Assembly (NCBI GenBank): GCA_963765705.1 | Contig: CAVXXJ010000009.1 | Span: forward strand, 124,001-188,000 | Direction: 5' to 3' | DNA from: Gaiellasilicea sp963765705 | GTDB taxonomy: Bacteria > Actinomycetota > Thermoleophilia > Gaiellales > Gaiellaceae | Length of the DNA: 64,000 nucleotides | Shown here: piece after piece, positions 1 to 7,225 of the stretch | Numbering within the stretch: position 1 is the stretch's first letter | Layout: every line of letters begins with the position of its first letter | Notes under the pieces: generated by a model | The model's database searches: none | Told to the model about the DNA's origin: nothing | The model's input: the letters and a program-made list of their open reading frames with translations, nothing else | Made by a program: the position numbers and the translations under genes

Positions 1-1505
1 GCCTCGTCGAGGATCAGGATCCGCGGATCGGCGAGCAGCGCCCGCGCGATCGAGATCAGCTGACGCTCGCCCGCCGAGAGGCCCGCGCCGCCCTCGCGGA
101 CGACGTGGTCCAGCCCGTGCTCGAGGCGGGCGGCCACTCGGTCGACGCCGACGGCCGCCGCGGTGGCGCGCACCTCGTCGTCCGATGCGTCCGGCTTCGC
201 GAAGCGGATGTTGTCGGCGATCGTGCCGCTGAAGAGGAATGGATCCTGGAGCACCACGCCGAGCTGGCGCCGGTAGCCGACGAGCTCGACGTCGCGCAGG
301 TCGGTGCCGTCGACGCGCACCGAGCCCTGATCGGGATCGTAGAAGCGGGCGATCAGCTTCGCGGTCGTCGACTTGCCGCCGCCGGACTCGCCGACGAGGG
401 CGATGCAGCCGCCCGGCGGCACCGAGATCGCGATCTCGTGCAGCACGGGCTCTTTGCCGTAGGCGAACGTGACGTCGTCGAGCTCCAGCCTGCCGTCGAT
501 CCGTCCGAGCGGGCGGGCGTCGGGCTTGTCGGCGACGTCGATCTCGGCGTCGAGCACCGAGCTGATCTTGTCCATCGCGGCGCTGGCCGCCTGCACCTGG
601 CCGTAGAGCTCCGAGAGCTCCTGCAACGGCTGGAAGACGAGCGCAAGCAGCCCGACGCCTGCGATCAGCGTTCCGATCTCCATCGAGCCGGCGCCGATGA
701 ACTGCGCGCCGGCGTACAGGACGGCTCCCGTCGCAATCGCGCCGAGGAGCTCGATCGCCGGGAAGAAGACCGAGTAGATCTTCTGCACGTGGACGTTCGC
801 GAGCCGGTTCTCCTCGTTCAGCCCGTCGAACTCCGCCTGGAAGGCCCGTTCGCGGTTGAACGCCTGGATCACCGCCATCCCCGCGACCGACTCGGCGAGC
901 TGGGCGGTCACGATCGCGATCCGTGTCCGCACGTCGGCGGCGGCGACGTGTGAGACGCGGTGGAACCAGCGCGAGATCAGGATCCCAGGCGGGACGATGC
1001 ACATCGCGACGAGCCCGAGCCGCCAGTCGAGCAGGAAGAGGCCGCCGATCGCGGCGACGAACGTCAGCGAGTTGACGACGAGCGTCGTCAGCCCCTGGTT
1101 GAGGACGTCGGAGAGCGCGTCGACGTCGCTGTTCAGCCGCGAGATGATCCAGCCCGCCTTCTGCTGCGAGAAGTAGCGCAGCGACAGCGAGGTGAGATGG
1201 GAGAAGAGGTCGCGCCGGAGCTCGAGCACGATCCGCTGCCCGACGCTCGCAAGCCCGAGCCACGTCAGCGTCCCGAGCACCCAGGCAGCCGCGTTGACGC
1301 CGATGTACGCGAGCACCGTGAGCAGCAGCTCGTGCTCGTCTCCGCCACGGATGCCCTTGTTCGTCGCGTGCTCGACCAGGAGCCAGCCGGTCACGGGTGC
1401 GGCGGCGGAGAGCGCAGCCAGCACGGCGATCAGCGTCATCTGGCCCTTGCGCTCGCCGGCGTAGGGGAGCAGGCGCGAGAGCCCGGTGTGGCGCTTATGC
1501 GGCAA
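1..1505 (-). CDS. ABC exporter, fused permease-ATPase (C-terminus beyond window)
   Basis: Half-transporter of the type IV exporter fold, predicted to pump a lipid, peptide or drug across the membrane. The N-terminal ~320 residues form a six-helix permease; the ATPase follows with Walker A GESGGGKST, a Q-loop (VLQDPFLFSG), an unusual signature LSAGE in place of LSGGQ, and a canonical Walker B ending LILDEA at the window edge. The last ~60 residues (H-loop) are missing. The first codon is taken as TTG at 1505, which overlaps the end of the upstream gene and has GGAG nine bases before it; a GTG at 1541 is an alternative. The overlap with the next ABC gene and the complementary catalytic residues indicate that the two subunits form a heterodimer. 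Substrate unknown. Confidence 0.9.
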   Translation of the reverse strand, partial: MPHKRHTGLSRLLPYAGERKGQMTLIAVLAALSAAAPVTGWLLVEHATNKGIRGGDEHELLLTVLAYIGVNAAAWVLGTLTWLGLASVGQRIVLELRRDLFSHLTSLSLRYFSQQKAGWIISRLNSDVDALSDVLNQGLTTLVVNSLTFVAAIGGLFLLDWRLGLVAMCIVPPGILISRWFHRVSHVAAADVRTRIAIVTAQLAESVAGMAVIQAFNRERAFQAEFDGLNEENRLANVHVQKIYSVFFPAIELLGAIATGAVLYAGAQFIGAGSMEIGTLIAGVGLLALVFQPLQELSELYGQVQAASAAMDKISSVLDAEIDVADKPDARPLGRIDGRLELDDVTFAYGKEPVLHEIAISVPPGGCIALVGESGGGKSTTAKLIARFYDPDQGSVRVDGTDLRDVELVGYRRQLGVVLQDPFLFSGTIADNIRFAKPDASDDEVRATAAAVGVDRVAARLEHGLDHVVREGGAGLSAGERQLISIARALLADPRILILDE

Positions 1506-3252
1506 GGGACTCGTCTCCGAAGAGAGCGGTGAAGAGCCCACCCGCGGCGAGCAGCGTGGCGGGCCGCCCTTCCTCGACGATGCGGCCACCGTCGAGGACG
1601 ATCGCCCGATCCGAGACGCCGATCGTCGAGAGGCGCTGCGTCGCAACGAGAACGGTCCGGCCCGCGACCGCGGGACGGAGGTTCTCGACGAGCAGCCGCT
1701 CGGTCTCGGTGTCGACGGCCGACATCGGGTCGTCGAGGACGAGCACGCGCGCTCCGGCGAGCAGCGCCCGGGCGAGCGCGACGCGCTGTCTCTGTCCGCC
1801 CGACAGGTTGACGCCGCGCTCGCCGATCAGCGTGTCGTAGCCCTCGGGGAGCTCGTCCGCGAACGCGGAGACGCCGGCCGCGTCGCAGGCGGCGAGCACG
1901 TCGTCCCAGTCGGCGTCCGGCCGCGCGGAGAGCAGGTTCTCGCGCAGCAGGACGGAGAAGAGAACGGGCTTCTGGGTCACGATCGCGACCGCGTTCCGCA
2001 GCTCGAGCACGGGCAGGTCGCGGGTGTCGACGCCGCCGACGAGGACGCGGCCGCCGGTCGGGTCGTAGAAGCGAGGAAGCAGGTTGAGCAGCGTCGTCTT
2101 CCCCGCGCCCGTCGACCCGCAGACCGCGACGATCTCACCCGGCTCGACGGCGAGGTCGACGCCCCGGAGCACCTCGGCCTCCGTTCCGTACGCGAAGCGA
2201 ACGTCTTCGAAGCGGACCCGCAGCCCACCGGCCGGGAGTTGCTTCGGCTCGGCCGGCTCGGGCAGCGGCTGGATCCCGTCCAGCCACGCGAAGCTCCGGC
2301 CGGCTGAAGCGACTGCGCGTTGGCCCAGGTTGATGATCCAGCCCAGCGCCTCGAGCGGCCAGACGAGCTGCAGCAGCAGGGTGATGAAGAGCATGAACTC
2401 GCCGATCGTCAGCTCGTCCGCGATCACCGCGCGACCGCCGAAGAGGAGCACGGCGGCGATCCCGAGCGACGGCAGGAAGAGGAGGCCGGGGAGGAAGTAC
2501 GCCTCGACGGACGCCGCCCGCATCGTCTCGTGTCGAACCGCCTCGGCGCGGCCGAGGAACCGCGTTCGCACGTCGTCCTCGCGGCCGAAGGCCTGCACCA
2601 TCTCGATCCCGACCACCGCTTCGTCGGTCGCCTCAGCGAGATGCCCCTTCTTCGCCTGGACGAGCCGCGAGATCGGGAAGAGCCTGTGGGCGAAGAACCA
2701 GGTCAGGACCGCGATCGGAGGCATCGCGAGCGCTGCGTAGAGCGCGAGCCGCGGGTTCACGAGCGTGAGCACGATCGCGGCGCCCGTGATCATCATCGCG
2801 CTCTGCATCCCCTGGACGACGCCCCAGCCGATGAAGTAGCGCACGGGGTAGACGTCGTTCGTCGCGCGCGAGATCACCTCGCCGGTCGCATGCCGGTCGA
2901 AGAAGGCCCGCGGGTAGGTGAGATAGGCGTGGTAGAGCATCCCGCGCAGCCGCGCCTCGACGGCGATCCCGACCCGGGCCGTTGCGAAGCGGCGCGTGAA
3001 GTTGACGCCGAACCGCAGCGTCGCGAGCACGACGATGATCCCGAGATACGGCAGCAACCGGCCGTCGTGCGTGCCGACGATCGTCTCGTCGATCACGCGC
3101 TTGATCAGCACCGGGATCGTGATCGAGAGCGTCGTGAAGGCGAGCGCGCACGCGAACCCGATCGCGACCAGCCGCCGCTGCTCCCACCAGAGTGGGAAGA
3201 GCCGGCGCAGGGTCGGCCAAAGGGCTAGGTCGGGCGGGTCGACGTGGTTCAT
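1495..3252 (-). CDS. ABC exporter, degenerate-site partner subunit
   Basis: 585-residue permease-ATPase half-transporter. Six membrane helices fill roughly residues 1-320. The ATPase has Walker A GSTGAGKTT near residue 380 and a canonical LSGGQ signature. Walker B, however, is VLVLDDP, with Asp at the catalytic Glu position, and the switch region reads ATQRL, with Gln where the H-loop His normally sits. Those two substitutions are what heterodimeric exporters such as BmrCD and TM287/288 show in the subunit forming the non-hydrolytic site, so pairing with the next gene is well supported. The start is placed at ATG 3252 (MNHVDPP), preceded by AGGAG; an in-frame upstream extension lacks permease character. 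The end overlaps the start of the partner gene. Confidence 0.93.
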   Translation of the reverse strand: MNHVDPPDLALWPTLRRLFPLWWEQRRLVAIGFACALAFTTLSITIPVLIKRVIDETIVGTHDGRLLPYLGIIVVLATLRFGVNFTRRFATARVGIAVEARLRGMLYHAYLTYPRAFFDRHATGEVISRATNDVYPVRYFIGWGVVQGMQSAMMITGAAIVLTLVNPRLALYAALAMPPIAVLTWFFAHRLFPISRLVQAKKGHLAEATDEAVVGIEMVQAFGREDDVRTRFLGRAEAVRHETMRAASVEAYFLPGLLFLPSLGIAAVLLFGGRAVIADELTIGEFMLFITLLLQLVWPLEALGWIINLGQRAVASAGRSFAWLDGIQPLPEPAEPKQLPAGGLRVRFEDVRFAYGTEAEVLRGVDLAVEPGEIVAVCGSTGAGKTTLLNLLPRFYDPTGGRVLVGGVDTRDLPVLELRNAVAIVTQKPVLFSVLLRENLLSARPDADWDDVLAACDAAGVSAFADELPEGYDTLIGERGVNLSGGQRQRVALARALLAGARVLVLDDPMSAVDTETERLLVENLRPAVAGRTVLVATQRLSTIGVSDRAIVLDGGRIVEEGRPATLLAAGGLFTALFGDESLAA

Positions 3253-3427
3253 CAGCGGAGCGATCTCCTGCGCGCGTCGGCGCGGGTGGGGTTCGGCAGG
3301 GCTGGTCGGGAGGCGGGGCGATGGTGCGTTGCCCTGGGACACCGCGGCGTGGCGCCGAAGGCGTCACGGGACCAGCCGACTGACGATACCAGCCGCTGTC
3401 GACAGACCTATCGGGGCCGGGCCTTGC

Positions 3428-4099
3428 TCACAACCAGCCGAGGTCGCTGAACTGGGGGAAGCCGAGCCAGTAGACACCCCAGCCGACGAGCGCGACGAGA
3501 GCCACTGCGTAGGTGGGGACGAGGAGCCCGGCCAACCGCTCCCGCCTGTAGAGCCCCCAGGCGAGGAACGCTCCGCTGGTCGCAATCCCGAGCGGCGCCG
3601 TCCCGCCTTCGATCGAGTTCGTGAAGACGGTGAAGCCGAACAGGAGGGCGAGGGGAAGGCTGATCTGCCAGCTCGGCCTGGGCAGGTCGCCGAGGGCAAG
3701 TCCAAGCGCAGCGACGAGCCCGGCAAGCCCGCCGTACCAGAGGTAGTGACCGACGACCTCGTCCCAGAGATGAGCCGCCTCACCCGGAGCCACATTGCTG
3801 ATCGAGTTGGCCGCCAGGTGGATGCCGTGCCCCTGCGTGTAGAGGACGGCTGCGATGCCAAACAGCAGCCAGACGCGGCGAGGCGTAGCGGACGCGGCGA
3901 GAGCACCTCCTGCGGCGCCGACGACCAGGTAGGGCAGGACCAGGTCGATCCAGTCCGCCCAGCGCGTCTCCCCGCCGCCCACGCCCTCGACGTCGCCGAG
4001 GGGCTCGAGCAGGAAGCCGGTGTGATGGCCGACGACCACCGCCAGGGCAAAGGCGAGCAGCCAGCGGCCGGAAAGGACGGAGTCGTGGGCATTGGCCAC
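3428..4099 (-). CDS. Conserved multi-pass membrane protein, unknown function
   Basis: Hydrophobic protein with about seven predicted membrane spans and several intramembrane polar clusters: HHTGFLLEPLGD near the N-terminus, QGHGIHLAAN in the middle and HLWDEVVGHYLWY after it. The conserved-looking His, Asp and Glu residues could bind a metal, but I do not recognise the family and assign no function. The start is taken as GTG 4099. Reading upstream to 4177 is possible but would run through the promoter and operator of the divergent operon. The gene stands alone, convergent with nothing, and is separated by about 175 bp of featureless sequence (3253-3427) from the ABC genes. Confidence 0.75.
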   Translation of the reverse strand: MANAHDSVLSGRWLLAFALAVVVGHHTGFLLEPLGDVEGVGGGETRWADWIDLVLPYLVVGAAGGALAASATPRRVWLLFGIAAVLYTQGHGIHLAANSISNVAPGEAAHLWDEVVGHYLWYGGLAGLVAALGLALGDLPRPSWQISLPLALLFGFTVFTNSIEGGTAPLGIATSGAFLAWGLYRRERLAGLLVPTYAVALVALVGWGVYWLGFPQFSDLGWL

Positions 4100-4157
4100 C
4101 GCCGAGACCGTAGCGCTCGGCTCGGTGACAGCAGTAACGCACCACGATGACAGCGGC

Positions 4158-4191
4158 TTGACTTGACAAGACATCAAAGTGATGTCATAGT
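4158..4191 (+). promoter_or_regulatory. Promoter of the RHH/DUF4097/MFS operon
   Basis: A perfect TTGACA -35 (4163-4168) and a CATAGT -10 (4186-4191) are separated by exactly 17 bp. The -10 ends six bases before the ATG at 4198, so the transcript should be leaderless. A second TTGACT (4158-4163) overlaps the -35. Confidence 0.75.
4170..4186. promoter_or_regulatory. Predicted operator between -35 and -10
   Basis: Perfect inverted repeat GACATCA-AAG-TGATGTC filling the promoter spacer. A protein bound here would block RNA polymerase. The first gene of the operon encodes a ribbon-helix-helix protein, so autorepression is the simplest inference. Confidence 0.7.
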
Positions 4192-4197
4192 GGGGTC

Positions 4198-4662
4198 ATG
4201 CAGATGGCCCATCACATCCATGCGATCCAGGAGGACCTCGCCGCAGCCGCATCGCTCGCCGGCGACGAGGCCACCGTGGACGCCGGCCGCCGGCTGACCC
4301 AGGCGCTCGGCTCGTCGCTTCACCTGCGACTGCTCGACGTCGTCAGCGAAGCGGCGCTCGCACTTTCCGACTCGGTGCCCGGCCGGATCGAGGTTCGCCT
4401 CGCCGGTCGCGATCCCGAGCTCGTCTACGTCGAGGAAGAGGAAGCGGAGCCGGAGCCCACACCGTCCGGCGGCGACGACTCGTTCTCGGCCCGCATCACC
4501 CTGCGCCTGCCCGAAGGGCTGAAAGCGCAGATCGAGGTGGCCGCCAACATCGAGGGCGCCTCCGTCAACACGTGGATCGTGCGCGCGCTTCAGCGCGGGC
4601 TCGAGCCGCGTGCCCGCTCCGTCCGCACCGGCCGCCGTCTGAGCGGCTACGCGGACAGTTAG
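4198..4662 (+). CDS. HicB-like ribbon-helix-helix DNA-binding protein
   Basis: 154 residues. The N-terminal ~100 are helical, followed by an acidic linker (VEEEEAEPEPTPS), and the C-terminal ~45 hold an RHH fold: the strand SARITLRLP followed by two helices ending SVNTWIVRALQRGLEP. This matches actinobacterial proteins usually labelled HicB-family antitoxin, though no HicA toxin is next to it. It heads an operon with a 43-residue ORF, a DUF4097 protein and an MFS exporter. The start lies six bases from the -10, giving a leaderless message, and a 7-bp-arm palindrome sits inside the promoter. I infer an autoregulated transcription factor rather than a true antitoxin. Confidence 0.85.
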   Translation: MQMAHHIHAIQEDLAAAASLAGDEATVDAGRRLTQALGSSLHLRLLDVVSEAALALSDSVPGRIEVRLAGRDPELVYVEEEEAEPEPTPSGGDDSFSARITLRLPEGLKAQIEVAANIEGASVNTWIVRALQRGLEPRARSVRTGRRLSGYADS

Positions 4663-4671
4663 GAGAGTGTC

Positions 4672-4803
4672 ATGACCCGTCTCTATCCGGTCCAATACGG
4701 CGCAGGCATTCTGCTCGTGCCCGACTGGTGCAACCCGCCTCGCGAAGACCGCGTCGTCAAGCCGGCAGGCTGGAAGGAGCCCCGTCGTCGTGTACGCATT
4801 TGA
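4672..4803 (+). CDS. Small ORF, 43 residues, unknown
   Basis: ATG is preceded at good distance by AGGAGAG. The peptide starts MTRLYPVQYGAGILLVP and ends in basic residues (EPRRRVRI). It lies between the RHH gene and the DUF4097 gene and overlaps the start of the latter by 14 nt, as a translationally coupled leader would. No domain is recognised. The strong ribosome site and coupled layout argue for translation; conservation in related operons would settle it. Confidence 0.5.
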   Translation: MTRLYPVQYGAGILLVPDWCNPPREDRVVKPAGWKEPRRRVRI

Positions 4804-5610
4804 CACGCCCGGCAAGACGCGGCTTCGTGTCAAGAACGCCGCCGGCCTCGTCTCGGTCGACCCGAGCGAGACCGGCCGCACCACGGTCGAGCTCGAGGCG
4901 CTCCGCGACGACGACGCCACGCGCGAGGCAATCGAGCGAGCGACGGTCGAGCTGAGCGGCAACGAGGTCCTGGTCGAGATCGGCGTCGGCGGCAAGGGCT
5001 TCGGGGTCGGCCCCGCCTGGATCTCGTTCGGCCGCACTCCGCAGGTCGGCGTCCGCATTCGCTGCCCCGAAGGCTCCGACCTCGACTGCATGACCGCGTC
5101 CGCCGACGTGACCGCCACCGGCCGCCTCGGCGAGGTCGAGATGAAGACGGCCTCCGGCGACGTCTCCGTCGAGCACGCAGCCGGTCTCCGGGTCCAGTCC
5201 GCGAGCGGCGACGTGCGCGGCACGACGATCGACAGGCGACGCACGCCTGCAGACCGTCTCCGGCGACATCCGGCTCGGCACTGTCACCGGTGCCGGTCTC
5301 GACGACGCTCGTCTCGGGCGACTTCGCGATCGACGAGGCGCATACCGACCTCGCGGCGAAGACCGTCTCCGGCGACCAGCGGATCGGCGCGGTCCGCGAG
5401 GGGAAGATCACGCTGCAATCGGTCTCCGGCGACGTCCGGCTCGGTGTCCGGCCCGGTACTCGGCTGCGCATCGACGCCAACTCGGTGAGCGGTGACGTCA
5501 GCTCCGAGTTCGACATCAAGGACCGCCCGTCCGAGGAGTCGACCGGCGCCGAGGCGCAGCTGCAGATCAAGACCGTCAGCGGCGACGTCGAGATCACCCG
5601 GGCCGCGTAG
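4790..5610 (+). CDS. DUF4097 family beta-strand repeat protein (two frameshifts)
   Basis: Repeated strands of the type VSGDVRLG, ASGDVSVE and VSGDFAID are diagnostic of the DUF4097 putative adhesin/beta-helix domain. The reading frame changes near 5232 and again near 5290. Each change restores the repeat pattern in the next frame, and both have the same sign (one extra base each), so the intact product would be about 272 residues. GTG 4790 follows AAGGAG. The final TAG overlaps the GTG of the downstream exporter (TAGTG). The function is unknown. In related operons DUF4097 proteins sit beside membrane transporters or sensor systems and may be envelope associated, but there is no signal peptide here. 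Confidence 0.8.
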
Positions 5611-6878
5611 TGCAGCGGCCCGGGGGGCTGTGGCGGCACCGGGACTTCCTCTGGCTCTGGTCGTCGCAGACGGTCAGCCAGTTCGGCTCGCAGGTGAGCC
5701 AGCTGGCGCTGCCGATCGTCGCGATCGTCGCCCTCCGCGAGAGCGCCTTCGCGGTCGCCATGCTCGGGATGGTCGAGTTCCTGCCGTTCCTGCTCCTCTC
5801 GCTGCCGGCTGGGGTCTGGGTCGACCGGCTGCCGCGGCGGCCGATGCTCGTCGCCGCCGACGTCCTGCGCGCCGTGGCGCTTGCAACCGTGCCGATCGCG
5901 TACTGGCTGGACGCCCTGACGATCTGGCAGCTCTACGTCGTCGGCTTCGTCGTCGGCGTCGGCACCGTCTTCTTCGACGTCGCGTACCAGTCGTACCTGC
6001 CCACGCTCGTCAAGCGAGATCAGCTGAGCGACGGCAACTCGAAGCTCGAGGTCAGCCGCTCGGCAGCGCAGCTCGGCGGCCCCGGCCTCGGCGGCGTCTT
6101 GATCGGGATCCTGACGGCGCCCGTGGCGGTGGTCGTAGACGCGATCAGCTTCGTCGTCTCGGCGCTCCTCATCGGGCGCATCCGCACAACGGAGCGCAAG
6201 CCGCTTGCGGAGGATCGACGCTCGCTCCTGTCGGAGCTCTGGGAGGGGCTTCGCTACGTCGTCAAGCACGAGTACGTGCGGGGAATGGCCGCGTCCGTCG
6301 CGATCTTCAACTTCTTCGGCAACGTCGGGGGCTCGATTTTGCTCGTGTACCTCGTGCGCGACCTCGGGATGAGCGTGACGACGATCGGCCTCGTGCTCGG
6401 GCTCGGGAACGTGGGCTTTCTCGCCGGCGCCTTCGTCGCCAAGCGCGTCGAGACCCGGCTCGGCGTCGGACGCACGATCGTCGGCTCGATGGCGCTGTCG
6501 CCGTTCGGGTTGCTGCTCGTGCCGCTCGCCACCCGGGACTCCGCGGTTCCGCTGCTCCTCGCGTCCGGCGTCATCGTCGGCTTCGCAGTCGTGCTCTACA
6601 ACGTCTCCGCGATCAGCCTGATGCAGGCGATCACCCCCGACCGGCTGCTCGGACGGATGAACGCATCGCGGCGTTTCATCGTCTGGGGCGTGATCCCGCT
6701 CGGCTCACTCACCGGCGGTGTGCTGGCGTCCACGGTCGGCCTGCGTCCGACGTTGTTCGTCGGAGCGATCGGCGCCTCGCTTGCGATCCTCCCTCTGCTC
6801 TTCTCACCCGTTCGCTCGCTGCAGCGCGTGCCAGACGTCGATCAGTCGCCGCCGATCGCGTCCGCGAGCAGCGCGTAG
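5610..6878 (+). CDS. MFS transporter, EntS/MFS_3 type
   Basis: 422 residues with about 12 membrane helices. The loop between helices 2 and 3 carries the MFS signature region GVWVDRLPRRPML, and the start WRHRDFLWLWSSQTVSQFGSQVSQLALP is typical of the enterobactin-exporter-like MFS_3 branch. It is the last gene of the RHH/DUF4097 operon and is translationally coupled through TAGTG. Its 3' end overlaps the convergent gene by 37 bp. A closely similar family member is encoded at 41191-42435. The substrate is unknown; efflux of a small molecule is the usual role of the branch. Confidence 0.9.
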   Translation: MQRPGGLWRHRDFLWLWSSQTVSQFGSQVSQLALPIVAIVALRESAFAVAMLGMVEFLPFLLLSLPAGVWVDRLPRRPMLVAADVLRAVALATVPIAYWLDALTIWQLYVVGFVVGVGTVFFDVAYQSYLPTLVKRDQLSDGNSKLEVSRSAAQLGGPGLGGVLIGILTAPVAVVVDAISFVVSALLIGRIRTTERKPLAEDRRSLLSELWEGLRYVVKHEYVRGMAASVAIFNFFGNVGGSILLVYLVRDLGMSVTTIGLVLGLGNVGFLAGAFVAKRVETRLGVGRTIVGSMALSPFGLLLVPLATRDSAVPLLLASGVIVGFAVVLYNVSAISLMQAITPDRLLGRMNASRRFIVWGVIPLGSLTGGVLASTVGLRPTLFVGAIGASLAILPLLFSPVRSLQRVPDVDQSPPIASASSA

Positions 6879-7222
6879 GCGTAGCACTGCCACGCCAAGT
6901 CCGGCTGCGATCGCAGCCGCGCCAGCCCGTCGCTCACCGCCGCCAAACCCTCCGAGTCGGCGGTGAGCCGGGCCAGCGCCTCCTCGAGCTGCTCACGGGC
7001 CGGCTCGCTGTCCAGGTCTGCGGCCACGGAGGTGACGGCCCGGTCGTCGAGCTCGAGCTCGCGGCGCGGGTCGCCGCCCGTCGCGAGCAGGAGCTCGGCC
7101 CGGCGCAGCGTCGCGCGCTGCTCCTCCTCGTCGAGCTCGACGTCCTGCCCGGCGAGCCAAGCCAGGCCTGGTAACAGACTGTCACCAGGCCCGGCTTCGA
7201 GCAGCTCCAGCACCTCGCGCAT
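6842..7222 (-). CDS. Hypothetical protein, acidic, 126 residues
   Basis: Acidic, helix-rich protein with no signal peptide or membrane span (ELDEEEQRATLRRAELLLATGGDP, ALARLTADSEGLAAV). ATG 7222 lies three bases after the stop of the upstream lipase-like gene, so the two are probably co-transcribed. The 3' end overlaps the convergent MFS gene. No family is recognised; the periodic helices suggest an all-alpha bundle or a helical adaptor. Confidence 0.7.
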   Translation of the reverse strand: MREVLELLEAGPGDSLLPGLAWLAGQDVELDEEEQRATLRRAELLLATGGDPRRELELDDRAVTSVAADLDSEPAREQLEEALARLTADSEGLAAVSDGLARLRSQPDLAWQCYAYALLADAIGGD

Positions 7223-7225
7223 GCG

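Noticed and set aside
1486..2307. Long plus-strand reading frames over the ABC genes and many similar antisense frames elsewhere (e.g. 19457-21652, 26794-28806, 31378-33561)
   Set aside because: They are rich in Arg, Ala, Asp, Glu and His without domains, and lie opposite genes with clear families; typical of antisense frames in very high GC DNA.
4198..4803. Toxin-antitoxin pair
   Set aside because: The RHH protein resembles HicB only in its DNA-binding part; the neighbouring small ORF shows no HicA-like dsRBD features.
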